DNA of 64,000 nucleotides. It comes from Myxococcales bacterium. GTDB lineage: Bacteria; Myxococcota_A; Polyangia; Palsa-1104; JAEUJZ01. The stretch is taken from the NCBI GenBank assembly GCA_016794505.1, contig JAEUJZ010000013.1, forward strand, positions 1-64,000. The letters run 5' to 3'. A model generated the notes under the pieces. The model did not search any database. It was given only the letters and a program-made list of their open reading frames with translations, and was not told where the DNA came from. The first letter of the stretch is position 1. Each line of letters begins with the position of its first letter. Shown piece by piece: positions 1 to 9,398 of the stretch. A program made the position numbers and the translations under genes.

Positions 1-864
1 GATGGTCGATCCGATGTCGTGGTTGCCAACGACACGCTGGGTACGCTCAGCCTGTTCTGGAACCAAGGCGCCGGCAGCTTGCAGGCCGCCACCCCCCCCA
101 TCTCCACCAACTGCCGCCCACGCGCGCTCGCGCTGGCGGACCTAAACAGCGACGGGCTTTTGGATGGGGTAGTGGGGTGTGAGGGGCCGAATGAGATTCA
201 TGTGTTGAAGAACAAGGGGGGGCAGAGCGGTTTCGATGTGCCGTACACGCTGGGATATGAGCAGAACCCTGGAATGGGAGGCAATGTACCGATCCCGCGC
301 AGCGTGGCCGTGGCCCAGCTGGATGGAGACGGACGTCCCGATGTCGCGGTCGGCACCGACATGGATCTGCGCGTCTTGTTGAGCCCAATGGATGGACCAC
401 GCAGCTATGTGGTGAGCGTGCCGCTGACCATGCGGGCGCCAACCTTGGGCATCGGCGATGTGAACGGCAATGGCGCGCAGGACATCGTGGTTCTCGTCGG
501 TGGGCAGACGATACAGGTGTTTGAGGCAGCCAGCGGAGGCACCTTCAACCGCATCGTCACGTACAACAACATCGGCTCGATGGCGCGCACCGCGCACGTG
601 GGGATTGGCGTGGCGGACTTTGTCAAGGATGGTCGAAGTGACTTCTTGGTGACGCTGGGCAACCCTGCCGAAGTCAAGCTGGTGGTAAGCCGCGGCGAAC
701 GGGATGTCGTGGACGTACCTCTAAGTACTTCGTATCAATACCCGATGGGGTCTACGACGTGTGATGGCTGTTTTTCCGTCGGTGACGTCAACGGAGATGG
801 CCGCCCAGATGTGGTCCTGCGCAGCGGCGCGCGGATCGGCGTGCTGCTCAATGCATCCCTGTGA
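1..864 (+). CDS. FG-GAP/VCBS repeat protein, 3' part only
   Basis: The reading frame is open from the first base, so the true start lies outside the window. The visible C-terminal part contains repeated motifs of the kind D-x-(N/D)-x-D-G-x-x-D-(V/I)-V (for example near residues 1-8, 45-55, 105-113, 155-165 and 255-265), which are the calcium-binding blades of FG-GAP/VCBS beta-propellers. Such proteins are usually exported and surface-attached; in myxobacteria they are abundant and mostly uncharacterised. No anchor or sorting domain is visible at the C-terminus. The function beyond a propeller fold is unknown. Confidence 0.8.
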   Translation, partial: DGRSDVVVANDTLGTLSLFWNQGAGSLQAATPPISTNCRPRALALADLNSDGLLDGVVGCEGPNEIHVLKNKGGQSGFDVPYTLGYEQNPGMGGNVPIPRSVAVAQLDGDGRPDVAVGTDMDLRVLLSPMDGPRSYVVSVPLTMRAPTLGIGDVNGNGAQDIVVLVGGQTIQVFEAASGGTFNRIVTYNNIGSMARTAHVGIGVADFVKDGRSDFLVTLGNPAEVKLVVSRGERDVVDVPLSTSYQYPMGSTTCDGCFSVGDVNGDGRPDVVLRSGARIGVLLNASL

Positions 865-1028
865 CCTCCGCCTCGCCATCGCCCAGGACGCATGACCTTG
901 CAAATGAAGCCGGCTCGCTGTCCTGCAGGGAGTCCGCCCACGGCCCAGCGCTCTGATTAGATCGCAATAAAACCCCGTGGCTGCAGTAACATGTACGCTA
1001 ACCCGCTGAGGCCGAAGGCCGATCGTCC

Positions 1029-2042
1029 ATGCTCTGCCCCTCGCTCATGCGCAGTACCGCACTTGCGGTGCTCGTCGGAATTGCTTGCTCTGTTTCCGGT
1101 ACGCCGCTTTGTGCCCGTGCCGAGCCGAGCAGCAAGGGGGCGTCTGCCGAGACACAGGCGCTGGCTTTGTATCGCGAAGCGCAAGCGCTTGAACGGGCTG
1201 GAAAGCTGCGGCAGGCACTGGCCAAAGTGCAAGAGGCGTATGCAACCCTGCCGACGCCCACGCTGCTGTGGCCGCTGGCCAACTTACACGCGCGCAACGG
1301 CGAGCCGATCGAGGCCTTGCGAGCCCTGTCACGCTACCGACGCACCATGGCTCCGTCCGAGATGGAGCCGGGGCAGCAGCTTGCCGACGTCGAGAAGCTA
1401 GAAAGCCAGCTTCGGGCCCAGCTCGCGTATGTGCGCATCGTCGCTCCGAGCAAGACCCAGGTGATCCTCGACGGGCAAACCATCGAGCCAGCCGCGCGCA
1501 GTGAGCGCCTGCAAGTGAACCCAGGCTCACACCGCTTGGTTCTCGTCGGTGAGCAAGGGCGGAGCGAGACCCGCTTTGACATTCAGCCCGGCGAAGAGCA
1601 GTCGCAGCCAGGCGCGACGGCAGCGCCAGCCGGGGCTCGTTTCTTCCCGCATCCGCTTTCGTGGGCGGCGATCGGCCTGACGGGCGCAGCGGTGCTCTCG
1701 ACGGTGGTGATTGGCGGACTAGCGCAGAGCGAGGCGCAGTCGCTGAGCAGCCGCTGCCCCGATCGCATCTGCACCGCAATGAGTCCGAGTGAGCTCCTCG
1801 CGCTCAATGAGCAGATTGCCAGCCAGCGCACGCACGCCACGGCTGCCAATGTGTTGCTGGGGATCTCGGTGGGGCTGACCGTGGGGACTGGCATCCTGCT
1901 GGTGCTGGATTGGCAGCGACAACGCAGCGGTAGCACGCTGCTGCGCGGCAAGTCAGAAGCCGACGCCCTTGCGAAGCCGCCTGCGGAAAAAGGAGTGGCT
2001 CGCCTAGAAACGCTGGCTCTAGAGCGGGGAGGCGGGCTCTGA
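1029..2042 (+). CDS. Exported TPR/PEGA-type protein with C-terminal membrane segments
   Basis: The 337-residue product begins with a signal peptide (hydrophobic segment about residues 9-25, AXA-like site near CARA). Residues 35-100 are helical and TPR-like, and residues 135-185 look like a PEGA domain (a VRIVAPSKTQVILDG strand pattern, then NPGSHRLVL). Two hydrophobic helices follow (about 210-230 and 275-295). PEGA domains are usually extracytoplasmic and often accompany Ser/Thr kinases in Myxococcota. The stop codon overlaps a possible CTG start of the downstream kinase (CTGA), so the two genes are probably translated together. The substrate or partner is unknown. Confidence 0.7.
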   Translation: MLCPSLMRSTALAVLVGIACSVSGTPLCARAEPSSKGASAETQALALYREAQALERAGKLRQALAKVQEAYATLPTPTLLWPLANLHARNGEPIEALRALSRYRRTMAPSEMEPGQQLADVEKLESQLRAQLAYVRIVAPSKTQVILDGQTIEPAARSERLQVNPGSHRLVLVGEQGRSETRFDIQPGEEQSQPGATAAPAGARFFPHPLSWAAIGLTGAAVLSTVVIGGLAQSEAQSLSSRCPDRICTAMSPSELLALNEQIASQRTHATAANVLLGISVGLTVGTGILLVLDWQRQRSGSTLLRGKSEADALAKPPAEKGVARLETLALERGGGL

Positions 2043-2077
2043 GCAGCGACAAGAAAGATAGCTTCTTCGGCGACGAG

Positions 2078-3562
2078 GTGCTGCTCGGCAAGACCATCGA
2101 CAACCGGTATCTGGTCGAGAAGCGCTTGGGCGAAGGTGGCATGGGCGTGGTGTACCTGGCTCGTCACGTCGTTCTGAACAAGCCCGTCGCGATCAAAGTG
2201 CTGCGCAAAGCCCACGACGAGGCGGCCTGGAAGCGCTTCGTGCAAGAGGCGCAGAGCGCGTCGTCCGTCAATCACAACAACGTCGTCGGCATCAGCGACT
2301 TTGGTGTCATCTCAGGCCACGCGTACCTGGTCATGGAGTATCTCGACGGCGAGACCTTGACCGATCTCGTCAATCGCGGCCCCACGGACGGGCTGCGTGT
2401 GGCGCGAATCGGCGCGCAGATCGCTCGCGGCCTGCAGGCGGTACACGAAAAGGGCGTGGTGCATCGCGATCTCAAGCCGGACAACATCTTCCTGGTCGAG
2501 CGCGAGGGCAAAAAAGACGTCGTCAAAATCGTCGACTTCGGCCTCGCCAAGATGGAGGCTGGCCAGCGCCTGACGCAAGACGGCACGGTCGTCGGTACTG
2601 CTGAGTACATCTCTCCCGAGCAGGTCACGGGTCAAGATACCGATGCGCGCAGCGATCAGTACTCGCTGGGCTGCATCTTGTACGAGCTGCTGACGGCGCA
2701 GCTTCCTTTCGAGGGAGAGTCGACCGCAACGCTCATCTATAAGCACGTCTATAAAAACCCGAAGGCACCGCGCAAACTGCGGCCTGAGATGCACATACCG
2801 CCGTCGCTGGAAGCGGTGGTGCTGAAGTGCATGGCAAAGAAGCCGGCGGAGCGCTATCCCAACATGGCGGCGCTCGAACAGGCGCTGCTCGCCGAGGAGC
2901 TTTCGCTGTCTCCGAAGACCAGCGGTGCAACCGAGGCCTTGGCAGCCCGCTCGCACCCATCGATCGAGCGCCCGTGGCTGTACTGGGGAGGCATCGGCGG
3001 TGGCATCGCGGCCATCCTGGTCCTGGCTTTCGTTCTGCTGACGCGACCCCCTGCCCCACCGATCGCAACGCCTCGCGCCACACCGGATCTGCAGCCACGC
3101 CTGCCTGCGCTGCCGCCCAAGCTTCCCGATCCGACGGTTTCCCTTGCCCACGATCTTGCGTCCCATACCCCACCTGATCTGGCCGCAGTGGACGCAGGCG
3201 AAGACGAGCCGGACGCAGGCGGTGAAGACACCAGCCCGCCGGATCCCACGGACACCAGCGAGCATAGCGGTGAGCCGCCCAAGGGAGAAACCGACAAGCC
3301 CACAGTCAAGCCCCGCAGCGGGCACAGCATCTCGGTTCGTTTCGCCATCGAGCCGAAAGCCGTCTCTGCCAACGTGACCTGCAAGCGCAGCCGCTCTACG
3401 TGCCGCACAAGCTGTACGGTCACGGTGCCTGACGGCGCCTCCTGCACCGTGGCTGCTGCCGGCTATGTCAGCAAGGTGCTGCGCTTCCGTGAGCTGAAAT
3501 CGCAGCGGGGCAAGCGCGGCGTGCAAGTCACGCTGTCGCCCGTCAAGCTCAAGCTGAAATAG
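2078..3562 (+). CDS. Hanks-type Ser/Thr protein kinase, membrane-anchored
   Basis: The N-terminal 270 residues form a complete kinase domain: glycine loop GEGGMG (19-23), lysine K40 in VAIKVL, HRDLKPDN with catalytic D131, DFG near 153 and an APE-like SPEQ motif. A transmembrane helix lies near residues 303-325. The remaining extracytoplasmic region is Pro/Asp rich and ends in a PEGA-like segment with several cysteines. The GTG at 2078 has no obvious ribosome site. An in-frame CTG at 2039, overlapping the previous stop and preceded by GGGGAGG six bases upstream, would add 13 residues and may be the real start. The catalytic-loop DNA is nearly identical to the site used by the mobile element in the other kinase gene. 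Confidence 0.93.
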   Translation: MLLGKTIDNRYLVEKRLGEGGMGVVYLARHVVLNKPVAIKVLRKAHDEAAWKRFVQEAQSASSVNHNNVVGISDFGVISGHAYLVMEYLDGETLTDLVNRGPTDGLRVARIGAQIARGLQAVHEKGVVHRDLKPDNIFLVEREGKKDVVKIVDFGLAKMEAGQRLTQDGTVVGTAEYISPEQVTGQDTDARSDQYSLGCILYELLTAQLPFEGESTATLIYKHVYKNPKAPRKLRPEMHIPPSLEAVVLKCMAKKPAERYPNMAALEQALLAEELSLSPKTSGATEALAARSHPSIERPWLYWGGIGGGIAAILVLAFVLLTRPPAPPIATPRATPDLQPRLPALPPKLPDPTVSLAHDLASHTPPDLAAVDAGEDEPDAGGEDTSPPDPTDTSEHSGEPPKGETDKPTVKPRSGHSISVRFAIEPKAVSANVTCKRSRSTCRTSCTVTVPDGASCTVAAAGYVSKVLRFRELKSQRGKRGVQVTLSPVKLKLK

Positions 3563-3586
3563 CTGGCTGTGCGCGCGGCGTAACGG

Positions 3587-4345
3587 CTAAGGCTCAGGCA
3601 AAGTCGGCAGCGGGACGGCCGCACCGGGCGAAGGGTCGAGAGCAGCAGGTGAGCGCTCGGCAGCGAGCGTGGATAAAGACGCAGGATCGGGCATGGATGC
3701 TGGACAGTGCGCGGCACTGCGACTGTTCGCTTCTTCGCCCAGCAGCGCCTGCAGCGCGATCTGCAGGACGGCAGCTTGGCCATCGGTGTGCGCTGGCGCG
3801 GGCGACGCGGCGAGATGGTTCTGGCGTTGACACAAGCGCAGGTACAGCGTGGCCACCTGCAAGAGGATCTGCCGCCGTTCACTGGCCATGCGCGGCGCCA
3901 CGCGGTGAAGTGTCAGATCCTCAGGACTCCACAGAAGACGCGCCAAGTCCCAGGACAGCGAGACCGAGTAGTTGCTGCGATCACCGTCGGGAACTGGCTC
4001 GCCGATCAGATCGCTGCGCGTCGAGTAGACCCACTGTGTGCCGCGTCCCCATGTGACGCGTAGCTGCGGCAACAGAGCGGAAAGCCGCAAGCGCGACTCG
4101 ACATCTCGCTGACTGCGGCGATCGAGCTCGGACCTTCGCAAGGCCTGGCGCTGCAGTCGGGCCAGCTCAGCCCAGCTCGCCGACGATCCGGGCTCGCATC
4201 GACCCGGCTCTGACCAGAGCGTCGCCAGCACCCAAGCAACAAGCCATGCACTCGTGAGCGTGCGTCGAAGAAGCGACCGCAGAGAGCGCCGGCCGAGAGG
4301 AGCGCTCGACGCAAGAAAGAGAGGAAACGTGCGGGATGGGGACAT
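3587..4345 (-). CDS. Exported TolC-like/hypothetical protein
   Basis: The start at 4345 is chosen because GGAGG lies four bases upstream; a longer frame exists but lacks this signal. The 252-residue product has a basic N-terminus and a hydrophobic export segment (about residues 22-40). Residues 50-170 contain a pattern like that of short outer-membrane efflux-type repeats (paired helices, then RLSALLPQL, a strand-rich stretch and SLSWDL). The C-terminal 80 residues are low-complexity Ala/Pro. It is far shorter than a full TolC, so it is not a complete efflux channel. The function is unknown. Confidence 0.6.
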   Translation of the reverse strand: MSPSRTFPLFLASSAPLGRRSLRSLLRRTLTSAWLVAWVLATLWSEPGRCEPGSSASWAELARLQRQALRRSELDRRSQRDVESRLRLSALLPQLRVTWGRGTQWVYSTRSDLIGEPVPDGDRSNYSVSLSWDLARLLWSPEDLTLHRVAPRMASERRQILLQVATLYLRLCQRQNHLAASPAPAHTDGQAAVLQIALQALLGEEANSRSAAHCPASMPDPASLSTLAAERSPAALDPSPGAAVPLPTLPEP

Positions 4346-4471
4346 AGGACCTCCGGTTGGTTGAAACAAGCCGGAGGTCATCGGCAGGAGGCAGAACCCA
4401 GTTGCGTGCAAGCAGGCGAAAAGAGGCGCTTTTTCCGTTTTTCTCGGCCTGCGCCCGCAAGGCGGTGCGGC

Positions 4472-6577
4472 CTACTTGACGGGTTCGCGCGGGAAAACCA
4501 CGGTGGCGAGCGGCGTGCTGGGCGCGGCCAAGTTGACCGAGCGAACGCCCGCATCCGACACGGCGTAGACATAGTCTTGACCGGCGTCACTGGCCATCAC
4601 GCTGCGGCGCACCCACGGGCTGTAGTAGTAGTAGAACTCAGGCGTGCCAGCGACGGTGTACACGTCCTTCATCGACACGGCGCCGCGCTGCGTAAAGCCC
4701 GTGGTGGCATCGACACCGAACACGCGGATCTCGCTGACGAAGCGGCCCCAGGGATCGGCTGCCACGGGGACATAGTCGCTAAACGGAATCGCCAAGAGCT
4801 TGCGCTCGGGGAAGTAGTTGAACGCCTTGTGCTCATATGTCGCTTCCGACCAGCCATAGGCGCTGCCGATAAGCTGCGTGAACTTCTGCTTCGGGTTGGC
4901 GAAGTCGCTGACGTCGAAGATCTGCAGCTGCAGGTTGCGCGGGCCAGTCCCCGTCTCGGGAACATAGACGCCCATCGTCAGCAGGTGATTGGCATCCAGC
5001 GGATGAATGTACGTCGAGAAGCCGGGCACCTTGAGCTCGCCGACCTTGCGCGGCTGCGCTGGATTCGACAGGTCGAACGTGAACAGCGGATCGATCTGGC
5101 GGAAGGTCACGACAAAGCCGCGATCTCCGACGAAGCGCGAGCTATAGATGCGCTCACCCTTGGCCAGCTCTTCCGTCTGACCCACCAGGTTGAGGGCACC
5201 CGCGTTTTCACCGAGGACCGAGATGCGGTTGCTGGTCTCGATGCGGCCCCAGCGATTGCTCGGGTTGGCCAAGTCAGCGACGCGACGGTTCAGCGTCGTG
5301 GCGACGCGGAAGTAGCCGTTGCTCTCGTCCATCGAGAACTGATCGACGATGTGACCTTCGACGCCGCCCGAGGCGACATAGGCCGCGCGGTTCTTGTCGG
5401 TGATGTCGAACTTGTGCAGGTACGTCCAGTCGGTCTGCCCCGGCATCGGCCACCACCACCAGTGCGAGCTGGCGATGTACAGCGACTTCTGCGAGGCATA
5501 GATCTCACCGACTTCACCGACGATCGACGACCGAGCTGGCGCCGCATCCGGCGTGTCGAGGTTCAGCGTCGCAACAGTGGCCAAGCCCAGGTGGACCGAG
5601 GCGTTCGACTTGTAGAAATCACCGCAGCTGTACGGCACTTCCACCGTCGAGCCACCAGCTAGCTTGCGACGAACCGGCGGCAGCCACTGGCTGAGCGTCT
5701 GAGCGCGGATGATGCGCTCGTTTTCCGCCTTGAGCGCGTCGAGCGCAGCATTCCAGCGGCGCTTGTCACTGTACAGGTTGGGGTCGTTGTTCGTGTCTGG
5801 CCAGAACTTCACCGTCGACGGCCAGCGGAAGTAATCCGAAAGGACGATGCGCACCGAGCTGTCGATGCGGCGCGAGTTGGCATAGCTGCCGGGCAGGTAG
5901 TACTCGCCGGTCACTTTCATGTTGGCGATGTCGGCGACATCAATGACGGTGACCTTGGTGGTGTTGCCATAGTACGAGCCGCAGAGGCCGAAGCCCGGCG
6001 CGCAGGCGATATCGGCGGCGCCAATGCCCCCGCTCGATCCTTCGATGAAGCCGTCGTACTTGCTGTAGACACTCGAAAACACCACGACGCGGTTCTTCTC
6101 GTCGAGGAACATCTGCGTCGGATAGCCTTCGATCTGCAGCGAGCTCTTGAGGCTGAGCGCATTGGCTGGCCAGCTAGAGAGCGCTCGCAGCTTCTGCCCG
6201 CTGATCACAAAGATGCGCGTGCCGTCGTTCTTCATAAAGTCGGCTTCGTCGACGCCAGCAACCTGTGTGTTGGTCTTGGTGTACGCGCTGGGGCCGCTCT
6301 TGGCTGCCGACGGCGCCCCCGCTGACGCATCGGCCGCTTCCAGCACACCGCCACGCAAGCCGCCACCGCACCAGCCGCCGTCTTTCTGACAGTCGAGCTG
6401 CTGCTTCATATCGCGGACGGCCTCGTCCTCGATGTACTGCTCAAGGCTTGAGCAGTCGGCAAAGGTCTCAAGCGTCAGGCGGTTCTGGATTGCGGCCGGA
6501 GTGCCATCCCCTCCGTCGCATGCCACCAGCGAACCAACCAAGCTAAGTGGGAACAGAAGCTTAAACGTTCGTCGCAT
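4472..6577 (-). CDS. Beta-propeller domain lipoprotein (PF09826-like)
   Basis: This is a 701-residue product. Start at 6577 is supported by GGAGG seven bases upstream. The N-terminus is a lipoprotein signal (LVGSLVACDGGDG). The body resembles the secreted beta-propeller family first seen in archaea and Bacillus (PF09826): YTKTNTQVAGVDEADFMKNDG near residue 90, repeated strand pairs, and SSRFVGDRGFVVTFRQIDPLF and TYIHPLDANHLLTMG blocks in the second half. Members are predicted surface proteins of unknown biochemical role. It is transcribed alone; its promoter must lie in 6578-6765. Confidence 0.85.
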   Translation of the reverse strand: MRRTFKLLFPLSLVGSLVACDGGDGTPAAIQNRLTLETFADCSSLEQYIEDEAVRDMKQQLDCQKDGGWCGGGLRGGVLEAADASAGAPSAAKSGPSAYTKTNTQVAGVDEADFMKNDGTRIFVISGQKLRALSSWPANALSLKSSLQIEGYPTQMFLDEKNRVVVFSSVYSKYDGFIEGSSGGIGAADIACAPGFGLCGSYYGNTTKVTVIDVADIANMKVTGEYYLPGSYANSRRIDSSVRIVLSDYFRWPSTVKFWPDTNNDPNLYSDKRRWNAALDALKAENERIIRAQTLSQWLPPVRRKLAGGSTVEVPYSCGDFYKSNASVHLGLATVATLNLDTPDAAPARSSIVGEVGEIYASQKSLYIASSHWWWWPMPGQTDWTYLHKFDITDKNRAAYVASGGVEGHIVDQFSMDESNGYFRVATTLNRRVADLANPSNRWGRIETSNRISVLGENAGALNLVGQTEELAKGERIYSSRFVGDRGFVVTFRQIDPLFTFDLSNPAQPRKVGELKVPGFSTYIHPLDANHLLTMGVYVPETGTGPRNLQLQIFDVSDFANPKQKFTQLIGSAYGWSEATYEHKAFNYFPERKLLAIPFSDYVPVAADPWGRFVSEIRVFGVDATTGFTQRGAVSMKDVYTVAGTPEFYYYYSPWVRRSVMASDAGQDYVYAVSDAGVRSVNLAAPSTPLATVVFPREPVK

Positions 6578-6765
6578 ATCGATCCTCCACGAGAACTGCA
6601 GGGTACTTCTTTGCACAAGAGTGCTTCTGGGCTGGGCCGGCATAGAGCCGACCGGCACCGAAGCGAGCTGGCTAGAGCTACTGCGAGCCCTGTGCCAAAT
6701 GCCACGTCTCGTCGGAAACGACACGCACAAGGCTCACCAGGCCCCTGCGATCTGCGCCTTGTTTC
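6578..6765. other. Intergenic region upstream of the propeller lipoprotein
   Basis: The 344-bp gap between the start of the propeller gene and the end of the next minus-strand gene (6578-6921) contains a terminator at 6766-6789. The remaining bases nearest the propeller gene must carry its promoter. I see no coding pattern, repeat or RNA gene in it. Confidence 0.4.
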
Positions 6766-6789
6766 AAAAAACTGAGGGCAGGTCCCTCA
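6766..6789 (-). terminator. Rho-independent terminator of the TIR-like gene
   Basis: Read on the minus strand there is a 6-bp stem (TGAGGG / CCCTCA) with a 5-base loop, followed by G and six T residues. An A/T run on the other side means it could also act weakly in the plus direction. It lies about 130 bp after the stop of the gene ending at 6922. Confidence 0.7.
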
Positions 6790-6921
6790 AAAATTTCGCG
6801 AGTCCGCAGAGCGAGCCAACACCGTACACGCGGGCGCAGCCCACAGCCCGCGATGGGACCACGGCACGCCGGGCCAGCGCAGGCGACCCGGCGCAGCGCC
6901 TGACACGCATGGCCCCGCACG

Positions 6922-8061
6922 CTACTGCGACTTGGCAGGCTGCGTCGGAGGAGCGGGACTCGGATGCGGCGGCTGGGACGTTCCACGCAGCGCCAAGAGC
7001 CCGGCAATGGCCATCGCGAGAGCCGCGAGAGCCAGCAGGATATGCACACGGCGGTTGCGATACTTGTCGAGCGATGGCTCTTCCGAGCTGGGGTCGACAG
7101 AGACGGCAGGTGGGGTGTGACCCGGCTCGATGTCCGCCAGCACATGCGGCGCGACCACGATGTTTCCCGAAGTCTCGGGGACCAGGCCCGCCCCTGCCAC
7201 GTGCGAAGGCGGGGGCAGCGCCTCAGGAGGCGGCCGGGACGGCATCAGCTTTTGGCGATACTCCGCCACGCTGCGGAACAGAAGCTCACGCGGCTGCACA
7301 TCTTGTACGGTCGGAGTCTCGGCCGCGCGCAGCACCGTGACGTCGCAGCCACTGGCCTCAGCAACGCCGGCCACGACCGCATGCGCTGTGTTCACGCTCT
7401 CGCCGCAATCATCGGGAGCCAGAACCCAGACGATGCCCGAGCGCTCTTTGAGAAGCTTGGGTAGCTCCGAAAGGTGCAGACCTTCATCGGGCAAGAAGTA
7501 ACAGCCGAACAGGATCTCTTGCGCCATGTTGCGCAGCGAGTTCCCGACGGTTCCACTGGGGCACAAGAGCAGGATGCCGGGATCATGAATGGCTCCCACA
7601 TTGTGGATGCCACTCGGCAGTGCGCGCTGCGGCTCGGGAGCCGGTAGCTCGACGGGCTCACAGGCAAGCAGGCTGGCCACGCCTTGCGCATCGCGCACCG
7701 GCACCATCGCGAGCGCGCTCAGCGCACTCTGCTGCGCCCAGCGTGGCAGCGATGGACAGGCGCAGGCCACATGCACAGGCTTGTGCCAGCCCAAGGCCAG
7801 CCCGATCTTCCACCCGATGCTTGAGCTGGGCTGGTCCCCGTCGAAGAGCACCAGCACACGGTCGGCCCGTTGGATGCCGCGCCAGATCACCGATCGTGCG
7901 ACCGGACGCGACGCGGTATCCGGGATGACGATCTCCCACTCGATGGGAACCGGTCCCGGTTTCGCTGCGGTCGCCGGAAGCTGCGTAATAGCCGTGGGCA
8001 GCCCGCCCAAAAGCTCGCGGACTCGTGACGACGACAGGTCCCAAACGACAAAGATACGCAT
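6922..8061 (-). CDS. Membrane-anchored protein with two Rossmann/TIR-like domains
   Basis: I start it at the ATG at 8061 (MRIFVVWD), which gives 379 residues. Residues 1-120 show a beta-alpha pattern (IFVVWDL, EWEIVIP) followed by RGIQRADRVLVLFDG, SSSIGWKIGLALGWHKPV, a layout seen in TIR-like and nucleoside-deoxyribosyltransferase-like folds. A second unit (about residues 190-280, including SGIVWVLAPDDCGES and ASGCDVTVLRA) repeats this design. A Pro-rich linker leads to a single membrane helix (about 338-358) and a short Pro-rich tail. The Glu that TIR NADases need is not evident in the first unit. It is divergent from dinB with a 128-bp shared promoter region. The function is unknown; the family call is an inference. 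Confidence 0.6.
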   Translation of the reverse strand: MRIFVVWDLSSSRVRELLGGLPTAITQLPATAAKPGPVPIEWEIVIPDTASRPVARSVIWRGIQRADRVLVLFDGDQPSSSIGWKIGLALGWHKPVHVACACPSLPRWAQQSALSALAMVPVRDAQGVASLLACEPVELPAPEPQRALPSGIHNVGAIHDPGILLLCPSGTVGNSLRNMAQEILFGCYFLPDEGLHLSELPKLLKERSGIVWVLAPDDCGESVNTAHAVVAGVAEASGCDVTVLRAAETPTVQDVQPRELLFRSVAEYRQKLMPSRPPPEALPPPSHVAGAGLVPETSGNIVVAPHVLADIEPGHTPPAVSVDPSSEEPSLDKYRNRRVHILLALAALAMAIAGLLALRGTSQPPHPSPAPPTQPAKSQ

Positions 8062-8189
8062 GAGCGAATCGAAGCTGGCCGTCCTAAGCGAATGCAGCGA
8101 CGCGGGGCATCGCCCAGCGATTATGTACCAACTTGCGCTTGGGTTGTTCAAGATAGTCCACTTCACCGCAGGACCGCCGACCAGACCCC

Positions 8190-9398
8190 ATGTCAAAGCC
8201 GGTTCGCCGCATCCTTCACATCGATATGGACGCGTTCTATGCGTCGGTCGAGCAGCGCGATCGGCCGGCGCTGCGCGGTCAGCCCGTGGTCGTTGGCGGG
8301 CGCCATCGCGGTGTCGTGGCTGCCGCGAGCTATGAAGCACGCCGCTTCGGCATTCGCTCGGCCATGCCGATGACGCGAGCGCTGCGCCTGTGCCCGTCCC
8401 TGGAAGTGGTGCCGCCGGATTTCAGTAAGTACAAAGCAGTCTCGGCCGAGGTATTTGCGCTATTCCAAGAGGTCACCGATCTCGTCGAGCCTCTGTCGCT
8501 GGACGAGGCGTATCTCGACGTCAGCGAGAACCGCTGGGGCGAGGCGCTTGGCGTACAGGTCGCACGCCGCATCAAAGACGAAATCCGCGCTCGCACCGGA
8601 CTCACCGCATCGGCCGGAGTCGCGCCGAACAAGTTCTTGGCCAAGATCGCATCCGGGTATCGCAAGCCCGATGGCCTGACCGTGATCGCGCCCGAGCGCA
8701 TGGAGCCGTTTCTGCAAGGGCTCGACGTCGATGCGCTGTGGGGCGTCGGCCCAGTGACCGCCGAAAAGCTGCGCGCCGCGGGAATTCGCAAGCTGATCGA
8801 CATCCGGCACGCCGACCGTGGCTTGCTGCGAAACCTCGTTGGCAGCTTCGCCGACACACTTTGGGCCCTGTCGCTGGGCATCGACGATCGCCCCGTCGAG
8901 CCACATCGCCAGCGCAAGTCCGTCGGCAACGAGACCACATTTCCCGAAGACCTGATCGATCTGGATCGCCTCAAGCAGGAAGCACGCACCATGGCCGAAG
9001 ACGGCGCCGCTTGGCTACAGAGCCACGGGCAAGCCGCGCGCACCGTGACGCTGAAGGTTCGCTATCAGGACTTTCAGACGATCACGCGCAGCCATACGTC
9101 CGCAGCCAGCGACTCAGTCAGCGAGCTCGCCGAGCGGGCTGTGCTGCTGCTTTTGCGCAGCGAGGCCGGGACACGACCTGTGCGCTTGCTGGGAATCTCG
9201 CTTTCGGGCTTGTGCTCGCGCGAAGAAACCGCCCTGCCCGCTTCCAGCGACGCTGCATCCGCGGTCACAGGCCAAGCGCCCGAGCCCGTTTCGCGAACCG
9301 AGGACTCAGCGCAGCTTGTGCTGCCGTTTGATCCCGCGCTGCTGCGGCCTAGTGGAAGGCGCGCATCAGAATCTGGACCACGACACCGAGCATCGTGA
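8190..9398 (+). CDS. dinB: DNA polymerase IV (Y family)
   Basis: The 402-residue product is a translesion DNA polymerase. It has the metal-binding HIDMDAFYASVEQ motif (residues 9-21), the catalytic SLDEAYLDV motif (about 102-110), the helix-hairpin-helix region (GVGPVTAEKLRAAGI) and the little-finger region starting near residue 240 (KSVGNETTFPEDL). The last 50 residues are non-conserved; I see no clear beta-clamp box there. Its 3' end overlaps the convergent MAPEG gene by 50 bp. Confidence 0.97.
   Translation: MSKPVRRILHIDMDAFYASVEQRDRPALRGQPVVVGGRHRGVVAAASYEARRFGIRSAMPMTRALRLCPSLEVVPPDFSKYKAVSAEVFALFQEVTDLVEPLSLDEAYLDVSENRWGEALGVQVARRIKDEIRARTGLTASAGVAPNKFLAKIASGYRKPDGLTVIAPERMEPFLQGLDVDALWGVGPVTAEKLRAAGIRKLIDIRHADRGLLRNLVGSFADTLWALSLGIDDRPVEPHRQRKSVGNETTFPEDLIDLDRLKQEARTMAEDGAAWLQSHGQAARTVTLKVRYQDFQTITRSHTSAASDSVSELAERAVLLLLRSEAGTRPVRLLGISLSGLCSREETALPASSDAASAVTGQAPEPVSRTEDSAQLVLPFDPALLRPSGRRASESGPRHRAS

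Noticed and set aside
2312..3526. 404-codon minus-strand open frame
   Set aside because: It is antisense to the kinase at 2078-3562 and shows no domain.
4361..5662. 433-codon plus-strand open frame
   Set aside because: It lies entirely opposite the propeller lipoprotein gene and has the Arg-rich composition of antisense frames in GC-rich DNA.
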